A DNA stretch of 64,000 bases, from assembly GCA_029262115.1 (NCBI GenBank), contig JAJCZZ010000012.1:17480-81479 (forward strand), read 5' to 3'. The notes beneath the pieces were generated by a model that was not told where the DNA came from, searched no databases, and was given only the letters and a program-made list of their open reading frames with translations. Source of the stretch: Gemmatimonadota bacterium (lineage in GTDB: Bacteria > Gemmatimonadota > Gemmatimonadetes > Longimicrobiales > Gaopeijiaceae). The position numbers were made by a program, and so were the translations under genes. Shown here piece by piece: positions 1 through 8,474 of this stretch; position 1 is the first letter of the stretch; every line of letters starts with the position of its first letter.

Positions 1-294
1 ACCTGGGGCGCCTGGATGCGGACGGCTCAACGCGAGGGGGCGGTGGCCGCGTCGGAGTGGAGCGTTCCGCCGAGCGTACGGTCCGTGCGCTACGACCCGG
101 AAACCGGCAAGGCGTACGACAGCGACTGTCGCACGGACGAATTCCAGCTCGCGATGGTTCCGCGCTCGACCACGCTGATCAACCCCTGCAGGAGCCAGTT
201 CCACCGCTGGGTGGACTCCTTATGGGGCATCATCGCACCTCGAAAGATCGCTCCCATCGAGCCCATCGGAGTGTCGCCGGCTGGAGAGTGGTAA
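1..294 (+). CDS. C-terminal end of a penicillin-binding protein (class A PBP), partial
   Basis: Only the last 97 codons are in the window; the frame is open from base 1, so the gene starts upstream. The visible tail reads WGAWMRTAQ, then VPPSVRSVRYDPETGKAYDS, which matches the end of the transpeptidase domain of bifunctional peptidoglycan synthases (the conserved P-x-x-V-x-x-V-x-x-DPxTG segment after the catalytic domain), followed by a short Pro-rich tail. The family builds and cross-links peptidoglycan at the outer face of the inner membrane. It converges on the PorX gene with 13 bp between stop codons. Catalytic residues are outside the window, so the assignment rests on the tail alone. 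Confidence 0.7.
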   Translation, partial: TWGAWMRTAQREGAVAASEWSVPPSVRSVRYDPETGKAYDSDCRTDEFQLAMVPRSTTLINPCRSQFHRWVDSLWGIIAPRKIAPIEPIGVSPAGEW

Positions 295-307
295 GGAGGC
301 CCCGACG

Positions 308-1891
308 TCAGTACGAGGCGCCGCGTGGGGTCAGACACGCCACCGGAACGATCATCTCTTCCGGGCTGATGCCCCCGTGAAGGAACGAGTTTCGGTACCG
401 CGCCTGGTACTCCCTCAGCTTGGTCGGATACACGAAGAAGTGATCCTCCAGTGCGATGAGGTACGTGGTCCCCAGCTTCCCGGCCGGAAATCGGAGGTCC
501 TTCTCGTCCTTGGTGAGCATGGCCGTGGACGCGTCCTCCGCCCGTAGGTCCTGGCCGAACTTGTACCGGAGGTTACTCGTCGCGTCACGCCGCGCGAAGA
601 CCGTCGTCGGCCTCTGACACAGGATCGACCCGTGGTCCGTGGTCAGCACCACCCGATGCCCCGCTCTCGCCGCTTCCTTGAGAACGCCGAAAGCGGTGGA
701 GCGCTCGAACCAGGAACGGGTGAGATCGCGAAGGGCTGCCTCGTCCTTGGCGACCTCCATGAGGATCGGCGACTCGGAGCGACCGTGCGTCATCAGGTCC
801 ACGAAGTTGAAGACCATGGCCACTACGGTTCCCGGAGTCTTGAGGGCCGAGTTCACTCGTGCCCGAACCTGATCTCCGTCCCGATCGGAGAAGATCTTCT
901 CGTAGTGGACCGGGACATCACGTCCCGTAAGGCGCTTGAGCTGGTCGATGAGGAGCCGATCTTCGAACGCGTTGAGACTGCCTTCGTCGTCGGAGCGATC
1001 CCACCATGACGGATTCCGCTCGGCGATCTGATCGGGGTACATCCCGCTGAAGATCGCATTGCGAGCGTAGGGCGTGGCCGTCGGCAGGATCGAGTAGTGG
1101 TAGCTCTCCTCGATCTCGAACAGCGGAGCCAACAACGGCTTCATCGCGCGCCACTGATCGAGGCGCATGCAGTCGAGGATCACGAAGAAGACGGGGTCGT
1201 CTCCGAGCCAGGGCAGGACGAATTCACGAACTAGATCCACCGACAGAAGCGGGCGATCCTCCCCCTCCTTCATCCAACGGGGATACTCCTTCAGGACCCA
1301 CGTCCCGAAGTCGCGGCGGAGGTCGACCATCAGTGAGCGGACGGTGTCGAGCAGCCCCTCCTCGCCCGCCTTTTCGAGACGGATGTGCCAGTCCGAGAGC
1401 TCCGTGAAGACCTCGGCGAATTCGTGTGGGGTGGACGCGTCCTGCGCCCCCACAGACAGGCGGGGGTACCGGGCGGCAAAGTCCTGGGCGGCCTGCTGCT
1501 GGCGGATCGACGAGCCCTCCAGAATCCGGGTCACGACCGATAGCACCTGCCGCGGGCTCGTCGGTTTGACGAGGTAGTCGTCGACCCGCCGCCCAATGGC
1601 CTCGTTCATGGTCCGATCTTCCTCGGACTTGGTGACCATGACGACGCGCGCGTGCGGGTCCTCCCGCCGCAGGATCTCCAGCACTTCCAGCCCACGACGT
1701 CCCGGCATCTGCTCATCCAGCAGGACCAGGTCGTACGGCCGCTCCCGCAGAAGCGCCAATGCGTCGTCACCGTTCGGTATGGCGTCGACATGGTATCCCC
1801 TGGCCTGCAGGAACATCAGATGGGGACGCAGGAGATCGATCTCGTCGTCGACCCAGAGAATTCGCTTCGGCGGCATCGTGTTTTGCGACAT
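308..1891 (-). CDS. porX: PorX-type response regulator with PglZ effector domain
   Basis: About 527 residues. Residues 9-125 form a CheY-like receiver with the acidic pair in VDDE, phosphoacceptor Asp59 (LLDEQMPG) and Lys109. Residues about 233-520 form a PglZ/alkaline-phosphatase-superfamily domain: Asp240 (ILDCMR), Thr271 in PTATPYARNAIFSG as probable nucleophile, and a TTDHGS metal-binding motif. This receiver-PglZ architecture is that of PorX, which in Bacteroidota controls type IX secretion genes and whose PglZ domain is reported to act as a nucleotide phosphodiesterase. No partner kinase PorY is nearby. The start at 1891 (MSQNTMPPKR) or the internal ATG at 1876 is chosen because the receiver begins at once; neither has a Shine-Dalgarno sequence. 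Confidence 0.85.
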   Translation of the reverse strand: MSQNTMPPKRILWVDDEIDLLRPHLMFLQARGYHVDAIPNGDDALALLRERPYDLVLLDEQMPGRRGLEVLEILRREDPHARVVMVTKSEEDRTMNEAIGRRVDDYLVKPTSPRQVLSVVTRILEGSSIRQQQAAQDFAARYPRLSVGAQDASTPHEFAEVFTELSDWHIRLEKAGEEGLLDTVRSLMVDLRRDFGTWVLKEYPRWMKEGEDRPLLSVDLVREFVLPWLGDDPVFFVILDCMRLDQWRAMKPLLAPLFEIEESYHYSILPTATPYARNAIFSGMYPDQIAERNPSWWDRSDDEGSLNAFEDRLLIDQLKRLTGRDVPVHYEKIFSDRDGDQVRARVNSALKTPGTVVAMVFNFVDLMTHGRSESPILMEVAKDEAALRDLTRSWFERSTAFGVLKEAARAGHRVVLTTDHGSILCQRPTTVFARRDATSNLRYKFGQDLRAEDASTAMLTKDEKDLRFPAGKLGTTYLIALEDHFFVYPTKLREYQARYRNSFLHGGISPEEMIVPVACLTPRGASY

Positions 1892-1894
1892 ACA

Positions 1895-1902
1895 CAAAGT
1901 TA
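1895..1902 (-). promoter_or_regulatory. TAnnTTTG-like element before porX
   Basis: On the minus strand the bases just upstream of the porX start read TAACTTTG, an exact match to the -7 consensus TAnnTTTG of Bacteroidota promoters. No matching TTTG lies at the expected distance upstream. Eight bases can match by chance, so this is a weak call. Confidence 0.25.
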
Positions 1903-2011
1903 ATACGACGCTTCGGCGCCATCCCGTCGTCGCGTGCAACGATTTCGATCCGAGTGCCATCAGAGGTAGGGCAGCCTACCTAGGATTCTTGATAGGAGCG
2001 GGGGTGGGTAA

Positions 2012-4687
2012 ATGAACGACGCCCCGGGCCTGACGCTGATTGCCCTGGCCGCCCGGCTCGTCCCACGGAATCGTCGCCAGGGCTGGAGGCAGGAGTGGAG
2101 CGCGGAAGCGGCGTACGCCTGGGTCGTCGCTCAACGGACGGGACGCACCTCGATGGTGACCCGGACACGGCTCCGCGTTCGGGTCGTCACATGCTTTTTC
2201 GACGCTCTGCTGGAGCGAAAGGAGACGATATCGATGTCGGGATTCTTGAACGATCTGCGGTTGGCCGCGCGGAGCCTCATCAAGCGGCCCGGATTCACCG
2301 CCATTTCGATTCTGACGGTGGCGTTGGGGATCGGCGCAACGACCGCGGTCTTCACGCTGGTCGACGGCGTGCTTCTTCGCCCGCTCCCCTTCGAGGAGCC
2401 CGACGAACTGCTTTCGCTCCAGCACCTGGGGCGGGACGGACAGGACGAACTGCCCATTTCCTCGGGGCTGTACCTCCACTACCGAGACCACGCCCGCACC
2501 CTCGAATCCGTGGGGGTCTACACGCCGATGTCGGCGAACCTCGTCGCCGAGGGGCAGCCTGAGCGGGTGGTCGGCCAGATGGTCACCCCGTCCTACTTCG
2601 ACGTCCTGGGCGTCCAGGCTGCGGTCGGTCGAACATTCACGGAGGACGAGGGGGCCGTTGATGCCGGCCCAGTCATCATCCTCAGCGACGGCCTGTGGCG
2701 CACTCGTTTCGGCGCCGACCCGGGCCTCGTCGGCCGGACCGTGGAGTTGAGCGGTACGAGCCGGACGGTCGTGGGCATCATGCCGGCGGAGTTCGGCCAT
2801 CCGGATGCCGACGATCGCTTCTGGGTGCCGCTCGCGATCGACCCGACGAACGCGCCGATCGCATCGTTCTTCGGAGGGGGCATCGCTCGAATGGCCGAAG
2901 GCCAGAGCATCGAGGCGGTGGATCGAGAGCTTCAGGGAATGATGGGTCGTCTCACGGAGTTGTTCCCCGGGGATGGCGGAGCCGCGTTCCTCATGGATGT
3001 GGGACTCCGCGCCCGCGTCATCCCGCTGAAACAGTCCCTGGTCGGCGACGTGAGCAACACGTTGTGGATCCTCCTCGGCACGGTAGGCTTCGTCCTGCTG
3101 ATCGCGTGCGCGAATGTCGCGAACCTCCTGCTGGTGCGTGCGGAGAGCCGGCAACGCGAGCTGGCGCTGCGCATGGCCGTGGGTGCCGGCAGAATGCAGG
3201 TGCTACGCGCGTTCATGGCGGAGAGCGTCGTCCTGGCAGGCGTGGGGGCCGCGCTCGGCATCGTCATCGCGTCGGCCGGCGTGCGGACCACCGCGCGCTT
3301 CCTGCCGTCGGATCTACCCCGCATGCACGAGATCGGGATCGATCCGCGGGTGCTCGGATTCACCGCCGTCGTCGCGGCTCTCTGCGCGCTCTTCTTCGGC
3401 CTGTTCCCCATGATCCGGCACGGGACGGACAACCTCGCGAGTCAGCTTCGTGACGGCGGCGGTGCCCGCGGAGCCGCGGGAGGGAAGGAGCACCACCGCC
3501 TTCGCAACACGCTCGTTGTGACCCAAGTGGCCCTGGCCCTCGTGCTCCTGGTCGGCTCCGGATTGATGTTCCGCAGCTTCCTCGCGCTCCGCGCGGTCGA
3601 CGCCGGCTTCGATCGGGAGGGCGTCCTCACCGCGGAGGTGATCGTGCCGTCGGCCGAGGTCTCCGACTGGCGCGACGTAGCCGCGCTGTTCGCTCAGCTC
3701 CACGACCGCCTCTCGAGCCAGCCGGGGGTCACGGCGGTCGGATTGGGCTCGACGGTCCCACTCGGGGGCGGCCAGGCGTTCGGGAGTGTCGATGTGGAAG
3801 CCCACCCTCGGGGGCCGGACGAGCTTCCGATCTTCGCCGCCCAGTTCCAGGCGGGCCCTGGCTACTTCGAGACGCTCGGGATCGATGTACTCGTCGGGCG
3901 GGAGTTCGAGCGAGGCGACGGCGCCGATGGCGCACGCGCCGTCCTCGTCAGCCGGTCCTTCGCGAATCAGTGGTGGCCCGATAGCAGCCCGCTGGGAAGC
4001 GGTATCCGGTCGGGCGGACCGGACAACGACTGGTACCGGATCGTCGGGGTCGTCGACGACGTGAAGCAGCTGAATCTCGAGGATCCGGTCCAAGGTGCCG
4101 TGTACTACCCGCTCATCACGGGCCAGGGCGAGGAACTGTCCGCCGCGCGGGCACTCGACGTGGTCGTGCGCACCAACGGTGAGCCGCTCTCGATGGTGGA
4201 CGTTCTTCGGCGCGAACTCACCGCACTGAATCCGCGCATTCCACTCGCGAATCCCCGCACCATGGAGGCGGTGTTCGATCAGGCGACCGCGCGGACTTCC
4301 TTCACCATGGGCGTGCTCGGCACGGCCTCGGCCATTGCGCTGTTGCTGGGCGTGGTGGGGATCTACGGCGTCATCTCGTACGTCGTCTCGCAGCGCACCC
4401 GTGAGATCGGCGTGCGGATGGCCCTGGGGGCCTCCGGGTCCACCGTGCGGCGGATGGTCGTTCGGCAGGGGCTCTTCCTGGCGTTCGGAGGTGTGGTCGT
4501 GGGGCTCCTGGCGGCGGCGGCGCTCAGTCGCCTGATGGCCAGCGTCCTCTTCGGCGTCGACACGCTCGATCCCGTGACGTACGCTTCAGTCGCGGCACTC
4601 CTGGTGGCGGTTGCCGTCACCGCGAGCTGGTTGCCGGCGCTCCGTGCCGCTGGTGTCGATCCGAGCACCGCGCTCCGCGCCGAGTGA
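2012..4687 (+). CDS. ADOP-family ABC transporter permease (FtsX/MacB type)
   Basis: 891 residues. An N-terminal cytoplasmic segment of about 80 residues (RNRRQGWRQEWSAEAAYAW) is typical of ADOP permeases. It is followed by RSLIKRPGFTAISILTVALG with the first membrane helix and a MacB-type periplasmic core. An FtsX domain follows (ANVANLLLVRAESRQRELALRMAVGA), then a second periplasmic core, and a C-terminal FtsX domain (SQRTREIGVRMALGA). It ends WLPALRAAGVDPSTALRAE. Such proteins couple a MacB-like ATPase to periplasmic substrate handling; no ATPase is encoded next to it. Unlike the other three ADOP genes here it has no PadR gene in front. The ATG at 2012 follows a GGAG-containing purine-rich stretch. 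Confidence 0.9.
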   Translation: MNDAPGLTLIALAARLVPRNRRQGWRQEWSAEAAYAWVVAQRTGRTSMVTRTRLRVRVVTCFFDALLERKETISMSGFLNDLRLAARSLIKRPGFTAISILTVALGIGATTAVFTLVDGVLLRPLPFEEPDELLSLQHLGRDGQDELPISSGLYLHYRDHARTLESVGVYTPMSANLVAEGQPERVVGQMVTPSYFDVLGVQAAVGRTFTEDEGAVDAGPVIILSDGLWRTRFGADPGLVGRTVELSGTSRTVVGIMPAEFGHPDADDRFWVPLAIDPTNAPIASFFGGGIARMAEGQSIEAVDRELQGMMGRLTELFPGDGGAAFLMDVGLRARVIPLKQSLVGDVSNTLWILLGTVGFVLLIACANVANLLLVRAESRQRELALRMAVGAGRMQVLRAFMAESVVLAGVGAALGIVIASAGVRTTARFLPSDLPRMHEIGIDPRVLGFTAVVAALCALFFGLFPMIRHGTDNLASQLRDGGGARGAAGGKEHHRLRNTLVVTQVALALVLLVGSGLMFRSFLALRAVDAGFDREGVLTAEVIVPSAEVSDWRDVAALFAQLHDRLSSQPGVTAVGLGSTVPLGGGQAFGSVDVEAHPRGPDELPIFAAQFQAGPGYFETLGIDVLVGREFERGDGADGARAVLVSRSFANQWWPDSSPLGSGIRSGGPDNDWYRIVGVVDDVKQLNLEDPVQGAVYYPLITGQGEELSAARALDVVVRTNGEPLSMVDVLRRELTALNPRIPLANPRTMEAVFDQATARTSFTMGVLGTASAIALLLGVVGIYGVISYVVSQRTREIGVRMALGASGSTVRRMVVRQGLFLAFGGVVVGLLAAAALSRLMASVLFGVDTLDPVTYASVAALLVAVAVTASWLPALRAAGVDPSTALRAE

Positions 4688-4715
4688 AGCTACCTGTGAC
4701 GTAGGAGCATCCAAC

Positions 4716-4922
4716 ATGACAGACGGCGACATCTGCATCGCCAACATCGGGCCCCGGCAACGGCGGTTGCGTCTTCAGATCGGTGTACTGGGACTCGCCG
4801 GCGGAGCCTTCGGCGCCGTGGCCATGATCGTTCTGGGTGTGCCCAGGCTCACGCGTTTCGCGTTGATGATCCCATTCACGGTCGGTCTCATCGGATTCCT
4901 GCAGTACAAGGAGAAGACGTGA
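4716..4922 (+). CDS. small two-helix membrane protein, function unknown
   Basis: 68 residues starting MTDGDICIANIGPRQRRLR, then two hydrophobic segments (about residues 22-40 and 46-62) and a KEKT tail. The Cys-x-x-Asn-Ile-Gly-Pro start followed by an Arg-rich turn is a pattern I associate with small DUF2892-like membrane proteins, but I cannot name a function. The ATG follows GTAGGAGC, a good ribosome binding site. It lies 28 bp behind the ADOP gene and may be co-transcribed. Confidence 0.6.
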   Translation: MTDGDICIANIGPRQRRLRLQIGVLGLAGGAFGAVAMIVLGVPRLTRFALMIPFTVGLIGFLQYKEKT

Positions 4923-4952
4923 ATCTCTCTGGCATCGCGCGGTCTGCGCGAC

Positions 4953-5081
4953 ATGGATAACGGGCCCGAAGCGCTCGACCGCGCCGAGGTGGAGGCCGTG
5001 CGGGCCCAGGCGCGTCGGGTGCGAATTCGCTCAATCGTCGGCGCGCTCATCCTGACGCTGTTGGCCGTCACGGCGCCGTGA
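4953..5081 (+). CDS. possible 42-residue single-pass membrane protein
   Basis: Short frame beginning MDNGPEALDRAEVEAV, with a charged helical first half followed by one hydrophobic stretch (SIVGALILTLLAVTAP) at the C-terminus. It starts 30 bp after the preceding small membrane protein and could belong to the same transcript. No obvious Shine-Dalgarno sequence. I recognise no family; support is limited to the helix-plus-membrane pattern and the position. Confidence 0.35.
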   Translation: MDNGPEALDRAEVEAVRAQARRVRIRSIVGALILTLLAVTAP

Positions 5082-5125
5082 CGCGCTCCGCTGGCCGCGT
5101 CGGAGCCGTCCCCCAGGAAGTCCGG

Positions 5126-5503
5126 CTAGCCACCGTCTGGCACGGTGTCGGTAGCCGTGGGATGGATGATCGTGGCGCCCGGCGCCGCCGACTGGGCGCG
5201 TTCGAGGGCGGTAGTGGCAGCCTCCGTGTTTCCCCGACGGTGTTCCACCATGTAGATGCCGAACCAGCCCGCCGCGTGGTCGGGATCCAGCTCCGACGCC
5301 GCCCGGTACTGCGCGAGGGCCGCATCCATGTCCCCCGCACGGTACGCGTTTGACCCCGAATCCAGTGCGGCCACGAGCTCAGGAGCAAGCTGCGCGCGCG
5401 TGGCGCTCCCACGCGGATCGAGGGAGCCGGTATCCTGGTCGGCCGGCCGACATCCGGCAAGGAGGACGAGGGATGCGCAAGAGATCGCCAGAGCACGGAT
5501 CAT
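5126..5503 (-). CDS. TPR-repeat lipoprotein
   Basis: 125 residues. The N-terminus has a lipoprotein signal (IRALAISCASLVLLAGC), so the mature protein would be anchored through the Cys near residue 18. Residues about 45-105 form one to two tetratricopeptide repeats (AYRAGDMDAALAQYRAASEL, then GWFGIYMVEHRRGNTEAA). Its ATG overlaps the stop of the 16-haem cytochrome gene by 4 bp (ATGA). It is therefore the last gene of the cytochrome operon and probably helps assemble or hold that complex, which is inference. Function beyond protein binding cannot be read. Confidence 0.75.
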   Translation of the reverse strand: MIRALAISCASLVLLAGCRPADQDTGSLDPRGSATRAQLAPELVAALDSGSNAYRAGDMDAALAQYRAASELDPDHAAGWFGIYMVEHRRGNTEAATTALERAQSAAPGATIIHPTATDTVPDGG

Positions 5504-6981
5504 TGAATGTTCCCGAAAGGTGACCGGAGGTGGCAGGCCGCACAGATTCGGGGATTTCGATCCCAGGCACGCCTCGCGTCGAAGTTCGGCGCGTGAGGGC
5601 TGATCCGGAATGCTCCTCTTTGGCTATGGCACTGCAGACAGTCGTTCTGCCGATGACAGCTGGCGCAGGTCTCGAGGCCCTGACGGGCCGCCTGCCCATG
5701 CCGTAGGAGCCATGCCGGTTCCGCATCGTGGTAGTCCGAGCCGAGGCGCCCGGACGAGCCCAGGCCGGCCTGCGTATGGCAGTCCCTGCAAAACCGCTCC
5801 GCATCGTGACACGCCGAACACTCTGAGGTCCCGCCGAAGGCGGCGCTGGCGTGGCGGAGCGCAAAGTTCTCTGGGTGGAAGACCGTGGGTCCTGCCGCGT
5901 CGTGGCAGGACACGCACGACGGCGGCTCGTGGCATGTGGCACACGAGCCGGGGGCGGCGGCGGCCAGAGTCGAGTGCCCGGTCATGAAGAACGGGCTGAG
6001 GTGGCTGTCTGGCGCAGCCCGTTGGAGGCCGACTCCCGGCGCGGTGACCGCCCCCCTCATGGGCATCGCCGCAAGAAATGTCGTCAACTCGACGTGGCAG
6101 CTCGCGCAGTCGTCCTGGGTGTGGCAGGTGGCGCACTCGGCTCGAGCGTCGGACTCGGCCAATCCGCGACCGTGCTCCCCAAGGAACGATCGATCGGCGT
6201 GGGCCGTCGGGACCGGATAGTGTGCCACGGCGTCGGGCACCGTCACACCGGGGAACGCGGTGGGAATGGCTCGAATGGCGGGACGCTCCGAGTCCACGTG
6301 ACACGCTTCGCACCGTTGCTGGACGTGACACGTGGCGCACGCACCCGTTCCGACCCGGGCGGTCTCGGCGTGGTCGAGCCGGATAAACGATCCCGAGAGG
6401 TGGTCGGGTGGAATCGGGAGTGAGACGAGCGCTGCACCTGACAGGCGCGACGCAGCCGCGGTCACGTGGCAGGTTTCACACGCGGTTCCTCCCAGGTGGT
6501 CTTCCGGGGCTCCCTCGTGACAGTCGAGGCAACGTCCCGCGTCAAGCGCCTCGACGTCCATCCGACGATCCGGATCACCCCCGTGGCAGGCACGGCACGA
6601 GGCTGCTTCCTCTCCGTCGTCGCGCAGGGCACCCGCATGATCCGGGTGATCGAAGCTGAGGAGAGACGGGTCGTCGCTCGGGGGGCTCCACTCGACCCGA
6701 GTGAGTTCGACACCGTCGTGGCAGCCGACGCAGGAGGCTAGCGTCGGGTACATGGCGCCCGTGCCGTCTCCGGCTGCGGCCTGGTGGCACCCCGCGCACA
6801 GCGGAAAGAGCCCTTCATGGTCGGCGTGAGGGAACGAGTCGGCGGCCACCTGAAGAGCCACCGTCGCCGTGCGGGTCGGCCCTTCGGCCGGCCAGGAGCC
6901 GACCAGGATCGAGAACAGCCCGAGCGAAAGGACGAGCTTGATGACCAGCGAGTCGGAGATCCCCATAACACCGGTCCTCAT
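5500..6981 (-). CDS. exported multihaem cytochrome c with 16 CxxCH motifs
   Basis: 493 residues with one N-terminal hydrophobic helix (SLVIKLVLSLGLFSILVGSW) that serves as signal or anchor. I count sixteen CxxCH haem c attachment motifs spread evenly from about residue 61 (CAGCH) to the last residues (CAACH), with many extra His as distal ligands. Pairs such as FDHPDHAG resemble class III/c7-like cytochrome modules. Such proteins act as periplasmic or outer-surface electron wires. The start overlaps the stop of the beta-barrel gene (ATGA at 6978-6981) and its stop overlaps the TPR lipoprotein gene, so all are translated together. Electron donor and acceptor are unknown. Confidence 0.85.
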   Translation of the reverse strand: MRTGVMGISDSLVIKLVLSLGLFSILVGSWPAEGPTRTATVALQVAADSFPHADHEGLFPLCAGCHQAAAGDGTGAMYPTLASCVGCHDGVELTRVEWSPPSDDPSLLSFDHPDHAGALRDDGEEAASCRACHGGDPDRRMDVEALDAGRCLDCHEGAPEDHLGGTACETCHVTAAASRLSGAALVSLPIPPDHLSGSFIRLDHAETARVGTGACATCHVQQRCEACHVDSERPAIRAIPTAFPGVTVPDAVAHYPVPTAHADRSFLGEHGRGLAESDARAECATCHTQDDCASCHVELTTFLAAMPMRGAVTAPGVGLQRAAPDSHLSPFFMTGHSTLAAAAPGSCATCHEPPSCVSCHDAAGPTVFHPENFALRHASAAFGGTSECSACHDAERFCRDCHTQAGLGSSGRLGSDYHDAEPAWLLRHGQAARQGLETCASCHRQNDCLQCHSQRGAFRISPHAPNFDARRAWDRNPRICAACHLRSPFGNIQ

Positions 6982-8474
6982 GGCACTCGCCCCCCCAGGA
7001 CCCGACCGCGAAGGCCCGGGTCACGGCCGAGGGCGACACGAAGCGAGAGCCAACCCCGATCCTGACTCCACGCATCGATGCTGGGGCCTCCTGCCGGATC
7101 TGCATCCCAGAGACGGTAGCGAAGCACTCCTCCGCTCACGCCCACCCTCTCCGTAACCTGCGCCACGCCGGACAAGCCTCCGCCGATGGCGCGGCCGTCG
7201 CCGAGCCGGAACTCCTCGAACCGTTGGAAGGTGACTCCGGTGACGTCGAGTCGCACGTCCGGCGACGCGCTCCAGGACACTCGAGCGTTCGCGCCCGAGA
7301 GGAACGCTCCAGGAAGCCAATCGATCTCGTAGGTCGACGACACCGAGACGTCTCGGCTGGCACCCCAGGTCGCACCCACCTCCCCCCGCCATCCCCGGTC
7401 CTCCAGGGCGGACAGGAAGACCGGGCTGTCGGAGGCACCGTACCGTCGGGCCGCCCCGCTCGCCCAGACCCCGAGAGCCGGACGGGGGGACGCGCTGACC
7501 CGAAGGCCCACCTCATGGTACGGAACCGGGTCGAAGAAGCCCCAGATCGTCGATAGTTCGAAGTACGGCACGTACCGTCGGGCGCTCAACTCCGCCAGGA
7601 CAGTGGACGAAGGCGCCCACGAGGCCGTCACGTGGGCCTTCCCCACCCTACCGAACGCGAAGTCCCAGTCGGCGGAGCCGGTCACCCGGACGGGGGCCAA
7701 AGCGAGGGAGCGGATATCCAGCGACGCACGCTCGGACACGAGGCCCGACCGGTCGCTCCAGATCTCACGCTGGTAGCGCAGGCCCACGGACGTGCTTCCG
7801 GCGAGGCGCCCCGAGAACGCCCCGCCCACGAGCCAGGCATTCCGATCCGGCACGAAGCTCTCAAAACCGCGCAGCGCCTCGTGCCGTGGCTCGGAGAGCC
7901 CGCGTGCCAGGCTTCGCCCGCCGAACGCCTCGATGCGAGCCCCCGCGCCCAGGCTATGGAGCGCCACCCCCACGCTCGCCCCGTCGTATGCGGTGAAGCC
8001 GAGTCCGGAAGCGTTCTCCTGGCGGCCCAGTCGAACACGCCATCCCGCTCGCTCGAGCTGTGCGAACAGGAGCATCACATCGAGGCGGTCATCCGCGCGT
8101 GGCCACCCGATCTCGTCACCCGAATCGACACGACCGCGCAGGAGGCTCGTGAAGCTCAGACCACGCATTCCCAGGCCCCACGCGGTCAGTGAGAGGTCCT
8201 GCAAACCGGACCAAGCCCGACCGGGCGATGTCGGCGCAAGGCGGGCCGAGGAGGCGGGAGAAAGGATGGGTAGCTCCACGAACCGCCCGGTGGTCGTTGC
8301 CCAACCGCGGACGCCCTGGGCCTCAACTGATCCGACTGCGAGCGAGACGACCGCGCCGCATGTGAGAATCAAACGGCCAAGGACCCCAGCAACGCCCGAC
8401 GATCGGCCGGCGCGGGTGAAAACCACCCGCGATGACACCGCCCGCATGTTTGCCTCTGCGCGCCGACGGGTCAT
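6978..8474 (-). CDS. predicted outer-membrane beta-barrel of the cytochrome operon
   Basis: 498 residues from the ATG at 8474, whose ATGA overlaps the stop of the 20-haem gene; the open frame extends further upstream but that part is inside the neighbouring gene. A signal peptide (GRLILTCGAVVSLAVGSVEAQ) ends near residue 48. The rest has alternating polar/hydrophobic strands with Gly, Tyr and Trp, and turns such as SGRLAGSTSVGLRYQREIW, typical of transmembrane barrels. No haem motif. The position between two multihaem cytochrome genes suggests the sheath of a porin-cytochrome conduit, as MtrB does for MtrA, but I see no sequence match to MtrB and the role is inference. Confidence 0.65.
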   Translation of the reverse strand: MTRRRAEANMRAVSSRVVFTRAGRSSGVAGVLGRLILTCGAVVSLAVGSVEAQGVRGWATTTGRFVELPILSPASSARLAPTSPGRAWSGLQDLSLTAWGLGMRGLSFTSLLRGRVDSGDEIGWPRADDRLDVMLLFAQLERAGWRVRLGRQENASGLGFTAYDGASVGVALHSLGAGARIEAFGGRSLARGLSEPRHEALRGFESFVPDRNAWLVGGAFSGRLAGSTSVGLRYQREIWSDRSGLVSERASLDIRSLALAPVRVTGSADWDFAFGRVGKAHVTASWAPSSTVLAELSARRYVPYFELSTIWGFFDPVPYHEVGLRVSASPRPALGVWASGAARRYGASDSPVFLSALEDRGWRGEVGATWGASRDVSVSSTYEIDWLPGAFLSGANARVSWSASPDVRLDVTGVTFQRFEEFRLGDGRAIGGGLSGVAQVTERVGVSGGVLRYRLWDADPAGGPSIDAWSQDRGWLSLRVALGRDPGLRGRVLGGRVP

